Assembly: GCA_031275405.1 (NCBI GenBank) | Contig: JAISOV010000001.1 | Coordinates: forward strand, 1 to 49,895 | Source of the DNA: Clostridium sp. | GTDB lineage: Bacteria > Bacillota > Clostridia > Lachnospirales > Lachnospiraceae | Direction: 5' to 3' | Length of the DNA stretch: 49,895 nucleotides | Shown: piece after piece, positions 39,920 to 48,833 of the stretch | Layout: every line of letters begins with the position of its first letter | How positions within the stretch are numbered: the first letter of the stretch is position 1 | Program-made: the position numbers and the translations under genes | The notes under the pieces: model-generated | Told to the model about the DNA's origin: nothing | The model's database searches: none | What the model saw: the letters and a program-made list of their open reading frames with translations, nothing else

Positions 39920-40941
39920 ACGTGAAAGGACTTCACTTGTTCTAAGTCAATGGCGCAGACATTACAGAAACTTCCGGCAATGGGTTTGTTGAACAACACC
40001 ACGTCGCCTTTACGGTTGAAAGACGGATGAGGATGTTCCGCGCCTGTGTGCGGCTCTTCAAGGCTGGCAAGCGTCTCTTCCACGCCTGTTTTCTGGTTGA
40101 CGAGCATAATCTGGTTCACTGTTCCGCAATAAACGCCCGTGATTCTGTCGGCAGTTATAAACTTGCCGTTGCGGTCGGGAGCGCAATGCAGAAATTGCTT
40201 GCTTTCCGCCATAACTTTGAAATGATGCCCGTCACGTGTACCGCGCATAATGTTGTGCGGATAGCGCATAAAGTAGAGATATTCACCGTCCGCCGTCCAT
40301 ACTTCGTGTGTGATCCAGTCGCCCTCCTTTTCGACGAAATAAGGGCGCGCACGCCGCGTCGGCACGTCATACAGCCAGATGCGCTGAAGCGCGTCGCCCG
40401 TGGTTTCATGAATGTACATCACCGTGTCGTCGTCTCCGGGACAGGCTTGGCAATGTCCTAAATTGTGGTCGTCCTGCCACATCACCTCGCTTTTTCCCGT
40501 TGCGGGGTCAAGCCTTACCAACGCGTAAATCTTGTTGGCTTGATGAAAAGACGTCCATATGATTCCTGATTTTGACGTTGATAAATGCCCTGTGGCGTTG
40601 CCCGGCGGAAGTTCGCCCACGCAAGTCTTCTCGCCCGTTTCCGTGTCGAACCTCCACACTTCCCGCCCTTTTATGGCGTGAACATGCGGGCGCAAATAAT
40701 CAACGGCGGCACGGGAATAGGAACTGTCCATAAACAGCTCCTGCTCGCCTGACTTGTAGTCCACGCGATACAGCCCGCATTGGCTTCGGTCAGGGTCGTT
40801 GCGGTGATAGAAGAAATATTTGTCGTCTTGTGTGAAGTTTTCCGTGGTGAAATACAGCTTGTCGCAACGGTCAAGACCTTGGGTGAATTGCTTTATCACA
40901 TAACCTGTCTGCTCGTCTTTGTATTCAAAGAATTCGTTCAT
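39916..40941 (-). CDS. ogl: Oligogalacturonate lyase (PL22)
   Basis: A cytoplasmic beta-propeller lyase of about 341 residues that splits short oligogalacturonides to the unsaturated uronate DKI. Family features are the repeated propeller blades (for example LYFTTENFTQDDKYFFYHR, GLYRVDYKSGEQELFM), GHCQACPGDDDTVMYIHE, and His residues near ITHEVWTADGEY and EPHTGAEHPHPSF that fit the metal site. The start is taken at 40941, where AAAGG leaves 9 bases; ATG 40947 is the alternative. It lies between the solute-binding protein and the acetylesterase in one operon. Its product enters the KduI/KduD route. Confidence 0.92.
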   Translation of the reverse strand: MNEFFEYKDEQTGYVIKQFTQGLDRCDKLYFTTENFTQDDKYFFYHRNDPDRSQCGLYRVDYKSGEQELFMDSSYSRAAVDYLRPHVHAIKGREVWRFDTETGEKTCVGELPPGNATGHLSTSKSGIIWTSFHQANKIYALVRLDPATGKSEVMWQDDHNLGHCQACPGDDDTVMYIHETTGDALQRIWLYDVPTRRARPYFVEKEGDWITHEVWTADGEYLYFMRYPHNIMRGTRDGHHFKVMAESKQFLHCAPDRNGKFITADRITGVYCGTVNQIMLVNQKTGVEETLASLEEPHTGAEHPHPSFNRKGDVVLFNKPIAGSFCNVCAIDLEQVKSFHV

Positions 40942-41025
40942 TTCCATCAGCCTTTCTATATTTTCCGCAGGGGCAAAGCCAGCAAGTCAACTTGCAAGGA
41001 ATGCCCCCGCGCTGATTTTATCAAC

Positions 41026-42606
41026 TTATTGGTAAAAGGTGTTATATTCCGCGATCAGGTCGTCGCCGCCCGCTTCGTACCATTCCCTCATTTCCGCCTC
41101 ATACTCCGTCCAGCTTAACGCGCCGACGATATAGTTCACACGTGCGTCTTTGCGGATTTGGTCGAGCGTCGCGCCGTCTTCTTGATAAACTTCGCTTGTC
41201 ACGCTATAAGTAATTGCCGGGTTGATAACCGAGTATGGCGCCTCGATGCCGTTCTGCAATTCGTACACGCGTTGGCGAATAGCCGAACGTTTCTCAATAT
41301 GCCCTTCCCCGCTGACGTTTGTCATAAACTGGTTAAAGCCATCCATAATGTTACTGGTAGCGTCATTCTCGTCAACCGTGATCCGTTCCACATAGCCTTC
41401 CGCGTTCAGCTCCCAGTGTTTTCCTTCCAAGCCATAGGTGAAAATGTCATATGCTGCGGCGGTGTTTGTTCTGTCAAGAAACTCAAGCGCGCTGCGCATA
41501 TCTTCTTCCGTTTTTGCCCCGCTCTTTGTGATTGCCACAAAGCCTGAGTAGCCTGTTGTCGGCAGGTTAAAGTCGCCGTAACCCGCGTCCACGTGACCGA
41601 CTGCCCATGTTGCGCCTTCATATTTCGGGTCAAGTTTTATGAGCGCCGCGTCTGTGCGCTGTGCCTGGTCTGTAACATCGATGTGTACGCCCGCCACGCC
41701 GGCGTTAATGTCGTCAGCCCAGATCGCCGTATCTAAGGAAGCCGCGTCGTCATTGATGTAACCCGCGTCGTACATCTTCTTCACCCAGTTCATCGCTTCC
41801 ACATAACCCGGTGTCTCAAAGTAAGGGCGAAGCTCCCCATTGACATCCACCCATTGGTTGCCGCCGTTGAACCACGTGGTGATGATGTCAAGCGGCCCGT
41901 CATACTTGCCGATGCAAAGGCGAAGCGCGTAAGTATCCTTAACGCCGTTGCCGTCTGGGTCGCCATTGGTGAAGTGGTCGAACAGCTTCTCCAGATCGTC
42001 AATCGTCCTAGGTTCGTCAATGCCGATCTGGTTAGCCCAGTCACGGCGGTAGGTAATGCCGTTACGCCCGACGGGACGTGTGCGCGGAATGCCGTACAGA
42101 CCGCCGTCCACAGAAAGATTGGCGATTGTAACAGGGTCGGTCAGCTTCAAATACTCATAATTACCAATTTCGTCCTTGATGTTCCAGAACGCTCCGGCGC
42201 GTATGTAACGCACGATGTTCGCATCAAGCCCCGTCACGGTGACAATGGCAGGCATATCGCCCGAAGCCATAAGCACACCGAATTGTTCCGCGTAGTTGGA
42301 GTTTGAAATCCACGAGAAATGAATCTTGGAGTTGGTAATTTCCTCAAAATCCAATTTCGCCTGATAGTCGTCCGCAATCGGTGCGCCTGTGAAGGTGATA
42401 CTCAGAATATCAGCCTCATAAACAGGTTCTTCTGCGGGAACTTCCGCAGTGTCAGCCGCCGCAGACGAATCGCCTTCAGGCGTTTTCGCCGCCGTGGCTT
42501 CTTCAGTCGCGGGGTCGTTCCCTCCGGACGAACCGCACGACACCGCGAACAACATCGCAACGGACATCATGAATACGCTGAACCTTCTTACATTTTTCTT
42601 CCTCAT
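41026..42606 (-). CDS. Oligosaccharide-binding lipoprotein (LplA-like)
   Basis: A surface lipoprotein of 526 residues that captures sugar oligomers for the two permeases encoded upstream. It has a lipobox ending AVSC (Cys24), an acidic Ala/Thr/Glu linker and a family 1 solute-binding fold. The calcium-loop motif NGDPDGNGVKDT near residue 214 is typical of the LplA/YtcQ group of large binding proteins in Firmicutes. GGAGG leads into the ATG at 42606. Order in transcription is permease, permease, binding protein, lyase, esterase. The context points to pectin oligomers. The ATPase is not encoded here; such systems commonly use a shared MsmX-type ATPase. Confidence 0.9.
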   Translation of the reverse strand: MRKKNVRRFSVFMMSVAMLFAVSCGSSGGNDPATEEATAAKTPEGDSSAAADTAEVPAEEPVYEADILSITFTGAPIADDYQAKLDFEEITNSKIHFSWISNSNYAEQFGVLMASGDMPAIVTVTGLDANIVRYIRAGAFWNIKDEIGNYEYLKLTDPVTIANLSVDGGLYGIPRTRPVGRNGITYRRDWANQIGIDEPRTIDDLEKLFDHFTNGDPDGNGVKDTYALRLCIGKYDGPLDIITTWFNGGNQWVDVNGELRPYFETPGYVEAMNWVKKMYDAGYINDDAASLDTAIWADDINAGVAGVHIDVTDQAQRTDAALIKLDPKYEGATWAVGHVDAGYGDFNLPTTGYSGFVAITKSGAKTEEDMRSALEFLDRTNTAAAYDIFTYGLEGKHWELNAEGYVERITVDENDATSNIMDGFNQFMTNVSGEGHIEKRSAIRQRVYELQNGIEAPYSVINPAITYSVTSEVYQEDGATLDQIRKDARVNYIVGALSWTEYEAEMREWYEAGGDDLIAEYNTFYQ

Positions 42607-42689
42607 TGCTTAGAACCTCCTTTAATATTTTTGAAATGATTGATGATTGTTTTTCCATGTCTGTGTTTTATCTGCTTTTCATTGCCTGA

Positions 42690-43568
42690 TTATCCTTTCA
42701 CCGAACCCATAAGCACACCTTTTGCAAAATGTTTCTGCAAAAAAGGATACACACACAGAATCGGCACAGTCGCCACAACAATAACCGCCATTTTGATGCT
42801 TTGCGCCGGTGGCGGTGTCATAGTATAGTCCATATCTTCAACGCGCCCCGCCGTCAGCATTACAATCTGCCGCAAAATAAGCTGCAGCGGCCACTTCTTG
42901 TTGTCGGCGGGAATGTAGATGAGCGCCGAGTAGTAATCGTTCCAATGCCCAACCGCATACATCAGCGTGAACGTGGCAATGACGGGCATGGATAGCGGCA
43001 GGGCAATCCTCGTGAACACCATGAAGTCTGTGCAGCCATCCATCTTCGCCGCGTCTTCCAGCTCGGCTGGCAAGTTCTGAAAAAAGTTCTTAATGACAAT
43101 CAGGTTAAACGCGCTTATCGCCCCGGGGAAAATCAACGCGCCGTAACTGTTGAGCAAGCCGACAGACTTCACCACCAGGAAGGTAGGAATCAGCCCGCCT
43201 GAGAACACCAGCGTGAAAGCGATAAAGTTCATGATAACGCCGCGCCCGATTAAGTACTTCTTCGACAGCGCGAAACCCATGGTCAAAGTCAGTACCATAT
43301 TCGTCGCCGTTCCCGCAAGCGTGACGCCCACAGAGGTAAGAAACGCTCGCGGCAACGTCGGCGACGACATGATAAACTCATAGGCCGCCACTGTCGGCTT
43401 TTTAGGAAAGAGGAAGACGGAGCGCGAAATAATTTCCGACTCGCTGGCGAAAGATGCCGCCACCACGTAAGCGAACGGCAGTATGCACGCAACACCGTAC
43501 ACGCCGAGAAAAATGTAGTTAAAAACATCGAATATCCTCGACGCGGCAGAATCGTTCCGAACTTTCAT
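42690..43568 (-). CDS. Carbohydrate ABC transporter permease (LplC/YtcP-like)
   Basis: A 292-residue inner membrane permease with six predicted helices. The EAA loop that contacts the ATPase is visible (AELEDAAKMDGCTDF, about 175-190). The ending KHFAKGVLMGSVKG is characteristic of the LplC subgroup. It forms a heterodimer with the product of the gene 18 bases upstream and works with the lipoprotein encoded downstream. Substrate is probably a rhamnogalacturonan or galacturonan oligomer, by context. Confidence 0.93.
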   Translation of the reverse strand: MKVRNDSAASRIFDVFNYIFLGVYGVACILPFAYVVAASFASESEIISRSVFLFPKKPTVAAYEFIMSSPTLPRAFLTSVGVTLAGTATNMVLTLTMGFALSKKYLIGRGVIMNFIAFTLVFSGGLIPTFLVVKSVGLLNSYGALIFPGAISAFNLIVIKNFFQNLPAELEDAAKMDGCTDFMVFTRIALPLSMPVIATFTLMYAVGHWNDYYSALIYIPADNKKWPLQLILRQIVMLTAGRVEDMDYTMTPPPAQSIKMAVIVVATVPILCVYPFLQKHFAKGVLMGSVKG

Positions 43569-43586
43569 AACCGGTACACTCCCTTC

Positions 43587-44513
43587 TCAGAATATGCCGG
43601 ACTCGCCGGCGCGTTTGGCAATCCAGTTGGTGGTGTAAACCAGCACCATGCCGATTACAGCCTTAAACAAACCCACCGCCGCCGAAAAACTGTACGACCC
43701 GTCAATCAATCCTTTACGGTAGGTGTAGACATCAAACACATCAGACACCGAGCGGTTCACTGAGTTAGACATCAGGAAAATCTGGTCAAAACCCGTGTTC
43801 AGGACGCTGCCCATTCTGAGGATCAGCAAGATGATAATCGTACCCTTAATAGCGGGCAGCGTGATGTGCCACACCTGACGGAACCTTCCCGCGCCGTCAA
43901 CAATCGCGGCTTCATATTGCTCCATATCCACCCCCGCCAGCGCCGCAAGGAAGATAATCGTTCCCCAACCTGTTTCTTTCCACACGGACTGTATCACGAT
44001 AAGCGGACGAAACCATTCCTTCGCTTCCAGGAAGCGTATCTTGCTCCCGCCGAAATTCTGAATAAGCCCGTTCACAATGCCTCCATCCGTCGTCAGCAGC
44101 ACATAGGAAATGCTCGCCACGATAACCCACGACAGAAAGTGCGGCACATACACCAAGGTTTGCACCGAACGCTTGTAACGTTCGTGTCTGATTTCGTTCA
44201 ACAAAAGCGACAGCACAATCGGCATCGGGAAATAAAACACGATGTTCAGCAACGAAATGCAAATCGTGTTACTGAACAACTTAAAAAAGTCCTTCCCGCC
44301 GAAAAACTTTTGAAAATGCTTGAGTCCCACAAACGGACTGTCAAGGAAGCCCGTAAACGGATTATATTCCTGAAATACGATCATCACACCGAACATTGGT
44401 ATCAATTTGAAAATAATAAAATACAAAAGTCCCGGCGCCAAAAGCAAATATAGCCATCTGTCACGCGCTAAACGTTTCCCTATCGTCATTTCACGAATCT
44501 TAACCTTCACCAT
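43587..44513 (-). CDS. Carbohydrate ABC transporter permease (LplB-like)
   Basis: A 308-residue permease with six helices; it starts with a basic cytoplasmic segment and the first helix WLYLLLAPGLLYFIIF, followed by the IPMFGVMIVFQEYNPF signature of LplB proteins. The EAA loop is near MEQYEAAIVDGAGRFRQVW. AGGAG precedes the ATG at 44513. It is the first gene of the importer/lyase operon. The 5' side is an AT-rich region with several possible -10 elements, but no pair good enough to call. It lies next to a repeat-rich gap (44640-44869). Confidence 0.93.
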   Translation of the reverse strand: MVKVKIREMTIGKRLARDRWLYLLLAPGLLYFIIFKLIPMFGVMIVFQEYNPFTGFLDSPFVGLKHFQKFFGGKDFFKLFSNTICISLLNIVFYFPMPIVLSLLLNEIRHERYKRSVQTLVYVPHFLSWVIVASISYVLLTTDGGIVNGLIQNFGGSKIRFLEAKEWFRPLIVIQSVWKETGWGTIIFLAALAGVDMEQYEAAIVDGAGRFRQVWHITLPAIKGTIIILLILRMGSVLNTGFDQIFLMSNSVNRSVSDVFDVYTYRKGLIDGSYSFSAAVGLFKAVIGMVLVYTTNWIAKRAGESGIF

Positions 44514-44710
44514 ACAATCTCCTTTCTTCTATGGGGGTTCAGTAAAGATAGCTAAACAACTTCTGTTTCGCTACAATAGTACTATATATTTTATAGTGTT
44601 TCATCTTTGATTCAACTGCAAAGATTGCAAAAACAACCAAAAACATCTGTAGGGTATCTGTAGACTGGATCTCTGATTGGATTTATGATACGTTGCTTCT
44701 TGGTATATAA

Positions 44711-44860
44711 CTTACCGGAAGCTGCGGAGCGGCTTCTGATAAAAGGCGCGTCTTATGCGCCGTATTCGATTACAAGAAGCCGGTCTTGCTTCTTGTAATA
44801 TGATTTATCGGAAGCTGCAAAGCAGCTTCCGATAAAAGACGCCGCCCTTGGGCCGCAATA
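44711..44860. repeat. Palindromic repeat cluster related to the left-edge array
   Basis: Two related double-hairpin units (about 44711-44768 and 44804-44860) share CGGAAGCTGC and GATAAAAG. The second has a perfect 15-bp stem (44804-44818 with 44822-44836, AAA loop). Between them ATTACAAGAAGC (44769-44780) and GCTTCTTGTAAT (44788-44799) form a perfect 12-bp stem, the same core as the 40-bp array at 1-200. It fills the gap between the LplB-like and D,D-carboxypeptidase genes; 44514-44710 shows no gene. Confidence 0.85.
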
Positions 44861-44869
44861 TGGCATAGA

Positions 44870-46192
44870 TCACTTTTTAAGCTGCTGCCTAAGATACCGG
44901 AGCAGGATCTGGCGCAGACACCATTCATAATCGGCTTTCCCCACATCCTGGGTCGTCACGATCTGTTCGGTCAGATAGGTTTTCCCGTCCAGCAGATAAT
45001 AGACCATCCCCACCGAGGTGCCGCTTGTCACGGGTGCCTGAAGGGTGCTTTTCATCTTGCGAACCACCTCGATTTTTTCATCCTCCCTCATCAGAAGCCC
45101 TTGGGTACTCAGTCCCTGCCGCGCCTGCCCGCCGACGATCTCCACCTCGGCATAGGCTTCCCGGTCAAGGCTCGCGCTCTGTCCGTCCGTCACCAGGATG
45201 GGGTTCAGGAGGCTCTCGTCATAAGCTACTTCCGCAAAGCTATGATATGTATAATTTTCCAGTCCATATTCCATCAGTTCCCGGGTATCGCTCCATTTAT
45301 AAGTCTTGTGGCTGGGCCAGCCACAGGCCAGAAGCGACACAATCAGCGTCTTTCCATCCTTTTCCACTGCCCCCACATAACAATAGCCCGCCTTGCCGGT
45401 GAACCCAGTCTTCCCGCTGACCGCGCCTTCCATCATCGTCAGGAAAGCATTGTGGTTCACGCAGGAGAAGCTCCGCCCTCCCAGGCTGGAAAAGGAATAG
45501 GACTGCGTTCCGGTGATTTCCAGAAAGTCTTCCCTTTTGGGAGAGATCTTTATACAGTAGGCCATGATCCGCGCCAGATCCCGCGCCGTGGTTCCATGTT
45601 CTTTCGTGACGGTTTCCCCGTTTTCCAGGGTGAGCGTCTCCGTGGCGTCCAGACCGTTGGGCGTAATAAACCAAGTGTCCTCACAGCCGATCTCCTCCGC
45701 CTTGCGGTTCATCCGGTCGGCAAACGCGGCCAGTGCCTGCCTGCTCTCCTGCCCCGTGAACTGCGCCGCGCTCTTCCGGCACAGTGCCGGATTCAGGGTT
45801 TTTCCAAGGTGTTCCGCCAGCGCCGCCGCCGAGTCATTATGGGATTCCAGCATCAGGGAATACAGCAGGTCTTTTACCAGATATTTCTCCCCCTTGTTCA
45901 TGGAAAGCCGAACCTGAGGCATAGAAGCGGCATAGGCGGAAACTTCCAGCACATCCTGCAAGTCGGCACCCTCCAGGATCAGGATACAGGTCATGATCTT
46001 GGTCGTGCTGGCATTTGCCAGAAACTCCTTTCCGTTCTTCTCATACAGCACCCGCCCGGAATCCCCGTCCATCAGCACCGCCGATGCCGCGTACAAGGAA
46101 AGCTCCTGTGCGTCCTGAGCCCACAAAGGCGCCGCGCGAAACAGCCAGACCAGACAGCAGAACCATAAAATCCCTCGCTTGATTCTCCGCAT
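44870..46192 (-). CDS. D-alanyl-D-alanine carboxypeptidase (PBP5/DacF-like)
   Basis: A secreted or membrane-associated penicillin-binding protein of 440 residues that trims the terminal D-Ala of peptidoglycan stem peptides. It has a signal sequence (about 1-25), then the S11 motifs: STTK with Ser62 and Lys65, SHN at 117-119 and KTG near 259. After the catalytic domain comes a beta-rich C-terminal domain as in PBP5. The end lacks a clear amphipathic membrane anchor but carries a basic stretch (RYLRQQLKK). It is followed, in transcription, by the repeat cluster and preceded by scpB. In spore formers such enzymes also shape the spore cortex; that is only possible here. Confidence 0.94.
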   Translation of the reverse strand: MRRIKRGILWFCCLVWLFRAAPLWAQDAQELSLYAASAVLMDGDSGRVLYEKNGKEFLANASTTKIMTCILILEGADLQDVLEVSAYAASMPQVRLSMNKGEKYLVKDLLYSLMLESHNDSAAALAEHLGKTLNPALCRKSAAQFTGQESRQALAAFADRMNRKAEEIGCEDTWFITPNGLDATETLTLENGETVTKEHGTTARDLARIMAYCIKISPKREDFLEITGTQSYSFSSLGGRSFSCVNHNAFLTMMEGAVSGKTGFTGKAGYCYVGAVEKDGKTLIVSLLACGWPSHKTYKWSDTRELMEYGLENYTYHSFAEVAYDESLLNPILVTDGQSASLDREAYAEVEIVGGQARQGLSTQGLLMREDEKIEVVRKMKSTLQAPVTSGTSVGMVYYLLDGKTYLTEQIVTTQDVGKADYEWCLRQILLRYLRQQLKK

Positions 46193-46252
46193 TCGCTCCG
46201 CACATCCGCTTTTTGTACAGTATATGAGAATCTGGGGAAAAAGAGAAGCGGA

Positions 46253-46822
46253 TCATATCTCTAAGGAAAGCTTTGCCTCCTGCTCCGCCTGCTGCTTGAA
46301 CTCTTCCAGCTGGAGGGGGCTCGCCTTCGGAAGGTCTTCCAGGCTCCGCACCCCGAAGCACCGCAAGAACGTTTCCGTCGTTCCGAACAGCAGCGGCCTC
46401 CCCGGCGCGTCCATCCTTCCCAGTTCCGTGACCAGCTCATATTCCAGAAGCTTATTGATGGCATGGTCGCAGTTGACCCCTCGGATCCTCTCGATTTCCA
46501 TCCTGGTCACAGGCTGTTTGTACGCCACGATCGACAGGGTTTCCAACAGGCTGTCCGTCAAGGCCACTTTCCGGGACGTCTTGGCGATCTTGATCAGATA
46601 CTCGTAAGCTTCCGCTTTCGTGCATAACTGCACCGCCTCCCCCAGATACGTCAGGGTGATCCCACGGTCTTCCTCCTCATAGCGGATACGCATTTCTTCC
46701 AAGACCGATTTCGTCGTCCTGACGTCTTCTTCCAAGACTTCCGCCAGTTTATGGATTTCCACAGAATCCCCCATGGTAAAAAGAATCGCTTCGATCATTG
46801 CCTTTGCTTTGGTTCGTTCCAT
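46253..46822 (-). CDS. scpB: Segregation and condensation protein B
   Basis: A 189-residue cytoplasmic partner of ScpA and the Smc ATPase in chromosome condensation. Two winged-helix domains are present; typical segments are IEAILFTMGDSVEIHKLAEVL, LTDSLLETLSIVAYKQPVTR and ERIRGVNCDHAINKLLE, ending with GRPLLFGTTETFLRCFG. Start is uncertain: ATG 46822 overlaps scpA by 28 bases, while ATG 46798 gives an ATGA overlap; neither has an ideal ribosome binding site. It follows scpA in one operon. Confidence 0.95.
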   Translation of the reverse strand: MERTKAKAMIEAILFTMGDSVEIHKLAEVLEEDVRTTKSVLEEMRIRYEEEDRGITLTYLGEAVQLCTKAEAYEYLIKIAKTSRKVALTDSLLETLSIVAYKQPVTRMEIERIRGVNCDHAINKLLEYELVTELGRMDAPGRPLLFGTTETFLRCFGVRSLEDLPKASPLQLEEFKQQAEQEAKLSLEI

Positions 46823-47586
46823 GCCTCTTTTTCATCCTTTATGCTATGATCATTTAAGGTAATCAAAATGTCGTCGAAAATCGTTTCCTGGAAGATAGAA
46901 ATTTTACCCAATTTTATCATTTCGAGAACGATCAGAAACGTCACGATGATCTCCATCTTCCCCGCCTGCCGGGAGAACAGCTGCCGGAAGGAAACATTTT
47001 GGCGTTCCCTCACATAGTTCTCCACGAACAGCGCTTTGGCTTCCATGTCCACTTCCTCTTTTTCAATGTTCCCGTATCCGCTGCGGATGGGATCCACCTT
47101 ATCCTTCTGCTTTTTCAGGACAAAGGTGAAAAGAACCCGCAGCTTCCCCGGCGTCATATCCCCGATCAGCTCGCCGTAATCCAGAGGGCGGCGATAAGCC
47201 GCCACTTCCTCCGGCAGCCGCCGGTCTCGGTACAGGTTCCTCTGCGCGTCTATCTGCCGGTCCCGCAGTTCCAGCGACATATATTTATAAAGCTTATATT
47301 CCAGAAGCTTTTCCACCAGTTCCGTCCTCGGGTCTTCTTCTCCCTCTGCACTGACTTCCTTGGGCAGGAGCAGCCTGCATTTGATGTCCAGCAAGGTCGC
47401 CGCCATGACCATGAACTCGCTCATGGTATCCATATCCCGCACCGACAGCTGCCGCACATAGTCCAGGTACTGCTCCGTGATCAGCACGATAGGAATGTCA
47501 TAGATGTCTATCTTGTTTTTGTCGATCAGGTGGAGCAGAAGATCCAAAGGGCCTTCAAAGACTTCCAGTTTTACCGGTATCGCCAT
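46795..47586 (-). CDS. scpA: Segregation and condensation protein A
   Basis: A kleisin of 263 residues that bridges the Smc heads and binds ScpB. The N-terminal signature VKLEVFEGPLDLLLHLIDKNKI is clear, followed by IYDIPIVLITEQYLDYV and a helical middle; the C-terminal winged helix ends near LEMIKLGKISIFQETIFDDI. AAAGG gives 6-base spacing to the ATG at 47586; the frame opens upstream to 47706 through a repeat-like stretch without family similarity. Its end overlaps scpB. Confidence 0.95.
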   Translation of the reverse strand: MAIPVKLEVFEGPLDLLLHLIDKNKIDIYDIPIVLITEQYLDYVRQLSVRDMDTMSEFMVMAATLLDIKCRLLLPKEVSAEGEEDPRTELVEKLLEYKLYKYMSLELRDRQIDAQRNLYRDRRLPEEVAAYRRPLDYGELIGDMTPGKLRVLFTFVLKKQKDKVDPIRSGYGNIEKEEVDMEAKALFVENYVRERQNVSFRQLFSRQAGKMEIIVTFLIVLEMIKLGKISIFQETIFDDILITLNDHSIKDEKEAWNEPKQRQ

Positions 47587-47771
47587 AGCTATCCTTTCCG
47601 CCGTCCTCGCAGTCCCGCGCCGGACAACGCCTATGCCCATGTATGCCCACACACAAGGACACATGCCCTTCGCGGGATCCCCCCGGGTCTTAGCTGCCTT
47701 GTTCATCCTGATGGCCGCATATCAGGATCCATGCCCTTCGCGGGATCCCCCGCCTGAACCGTCACTCGCCG

Positions 47772-48626
47772 TCATTTTGGCAGGAAATCCACCACCAGCA
47801 CTTCGCTAGGATTGAACAGACGCAAGGGTATGGTGTGCATACCGATTCCCCGGCTTAGATACATCGTGCTGTTTCCCTCTCGGAACTCTCCGCCGTCATA
47901 TCTGGGGAAAAGGCGCATGGAGGGGGAAAGCACCCCTCTCCCGAACGGGAGCCGCACGATCCCCCCGTGGATATGCCCGGCAAACACTACGTCAGCTCCC
48001 CACCGGGCGTACTGTGGGAAGTAGTCCGGATGATGCGCCAGCAGGAGCCGGCAGCTTCCCGGCTCCGGACGGCCCAGAAGCCCGGTCAGATAAGTCTCCT
48101 CCATGGGCGGGGAAGATCCTCTCCGATAATAACCTTCCCCGATCTCCAGACCGTATACGGTGAGATTGATTTCCGGAAGCGCCGCGTGGGCGTTATGCAG
48201 ACGCCGCACCCCCAGCTCTCCTAAGGCGGTCTCATAATCCAGCGCCATCGTACCGTAAACCTGCGGTCTACGGCACAGTCTCTGCTCATGGTTTCCGTAG
48301 GCATAATAGACCGGATAATCCCTGGCAAGCTCCTTTAACAGAGCCAGCGCCGGAGCAAAGTCCTCTCCCGCTTTCGCCGTCAGCATATCCCCGGCAATAA
48401 AAATGCCATCCGGCGATTGCTCACGGACAGCCTTCAGCAAAAAGGCATTGTCTTTCCCGTACTGCCTGTTATGCAGATCCGCAAGCACCACCGCACGGTA
48501 GGCTCTGCGGATCCTGGGATCCGCAAACGTATAGGATACGACCACAAAACGGCGGCTGTCGTATAACAGGAACCAGAACAGCGCCACTCCGATAAGCCCT
48601 ATGACAAAAAGAATCTGATCCGACAT
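47772..48626 (-). CDS. Membrane-anchored metallophosphoesterase
   Basis: A 284-residue calcineurin-like phosphoesterase with one N-terminal membrane helix (about 4-22). The five metal-site motifs are in order: DLHN (50-53), GDM (79-81), GNHE (111-114), AHHPD and GHIHGG (about 217-222). This matches the YkuE/YaeI group, some of which hydrolyse lipid or phosphonucleotide substrates. AAAGG leaves 6 bases to the ATG at 48626. It lies upstream of scpA on the same strand. Its substrate cannot be deduced. Between it and scpA (47587-47771) a short repeated segment (CCCTTCGCGGGATCCCC) occurs twice. Confidence 0.92.
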   Translation of the reverse strand: MSDQILFVIGLIGVALFWFLLYDSRRFVVVSYTFADPRIRRAYRAVVLADLHNRQYGKDNAFLLKAVREQSPDGIFIAGDMLTAKAGEDFAPALALLKELARDYPVYYAYGNHEQRLCRRPQVYGTMALDYETALGELGVRRLHNAHAALPEINLTVYGLEIGEGYYRRGSSPPMEETYLTGLLGRPEPGSCRLLLAHHPDYFPQYARWGADVVFAGHIHGGIVRLPFGRGVLSPSMRLFPRYDGGEFREGNSTMYLSRGIGMHTIPLRLFNPSEVLVVDFLPK

Positions 48627-48655
48627 ATGATACCTTTTTCTCTCCGCTGTTCCCG

Positions 48656-48818
48656 CTCCGCCGCGCCTGTCTGCCCACGCGGTTTTTATTCCGCCGCGCC
48701 TGTCTGCCTATACGGTTTTTACTCCGCTATGCTTACCTGGCTATGCGGTTTTACTCCGCCGCGCCTGTCTGTCCGCGCGGTTTTTACTCCGCCGTGTCTA
48801 TCCGCTTATGCGGTTCCC
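48656..48818. repeat. Five tandem copies of a 33-bp repeat
   Basis: Units start near 48658, 48691, 48724, 48756 and 48789, with the pattern CCGCCGCGCCTGTCTG then GCGG and a run of Ts. Units 1, 2 and 4 are closest; 3 and 5 have diverged and unit 3 has lost one base. CCGC and GCGG within a unit can pair, and each stem is followed by TTTTTA on the plus strand. The array lies between the permease end and the metallophosphoesterase start. Confidence 0.9.
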
Positions 48819-48833
48819 GTCTCTCTCGCCCCG

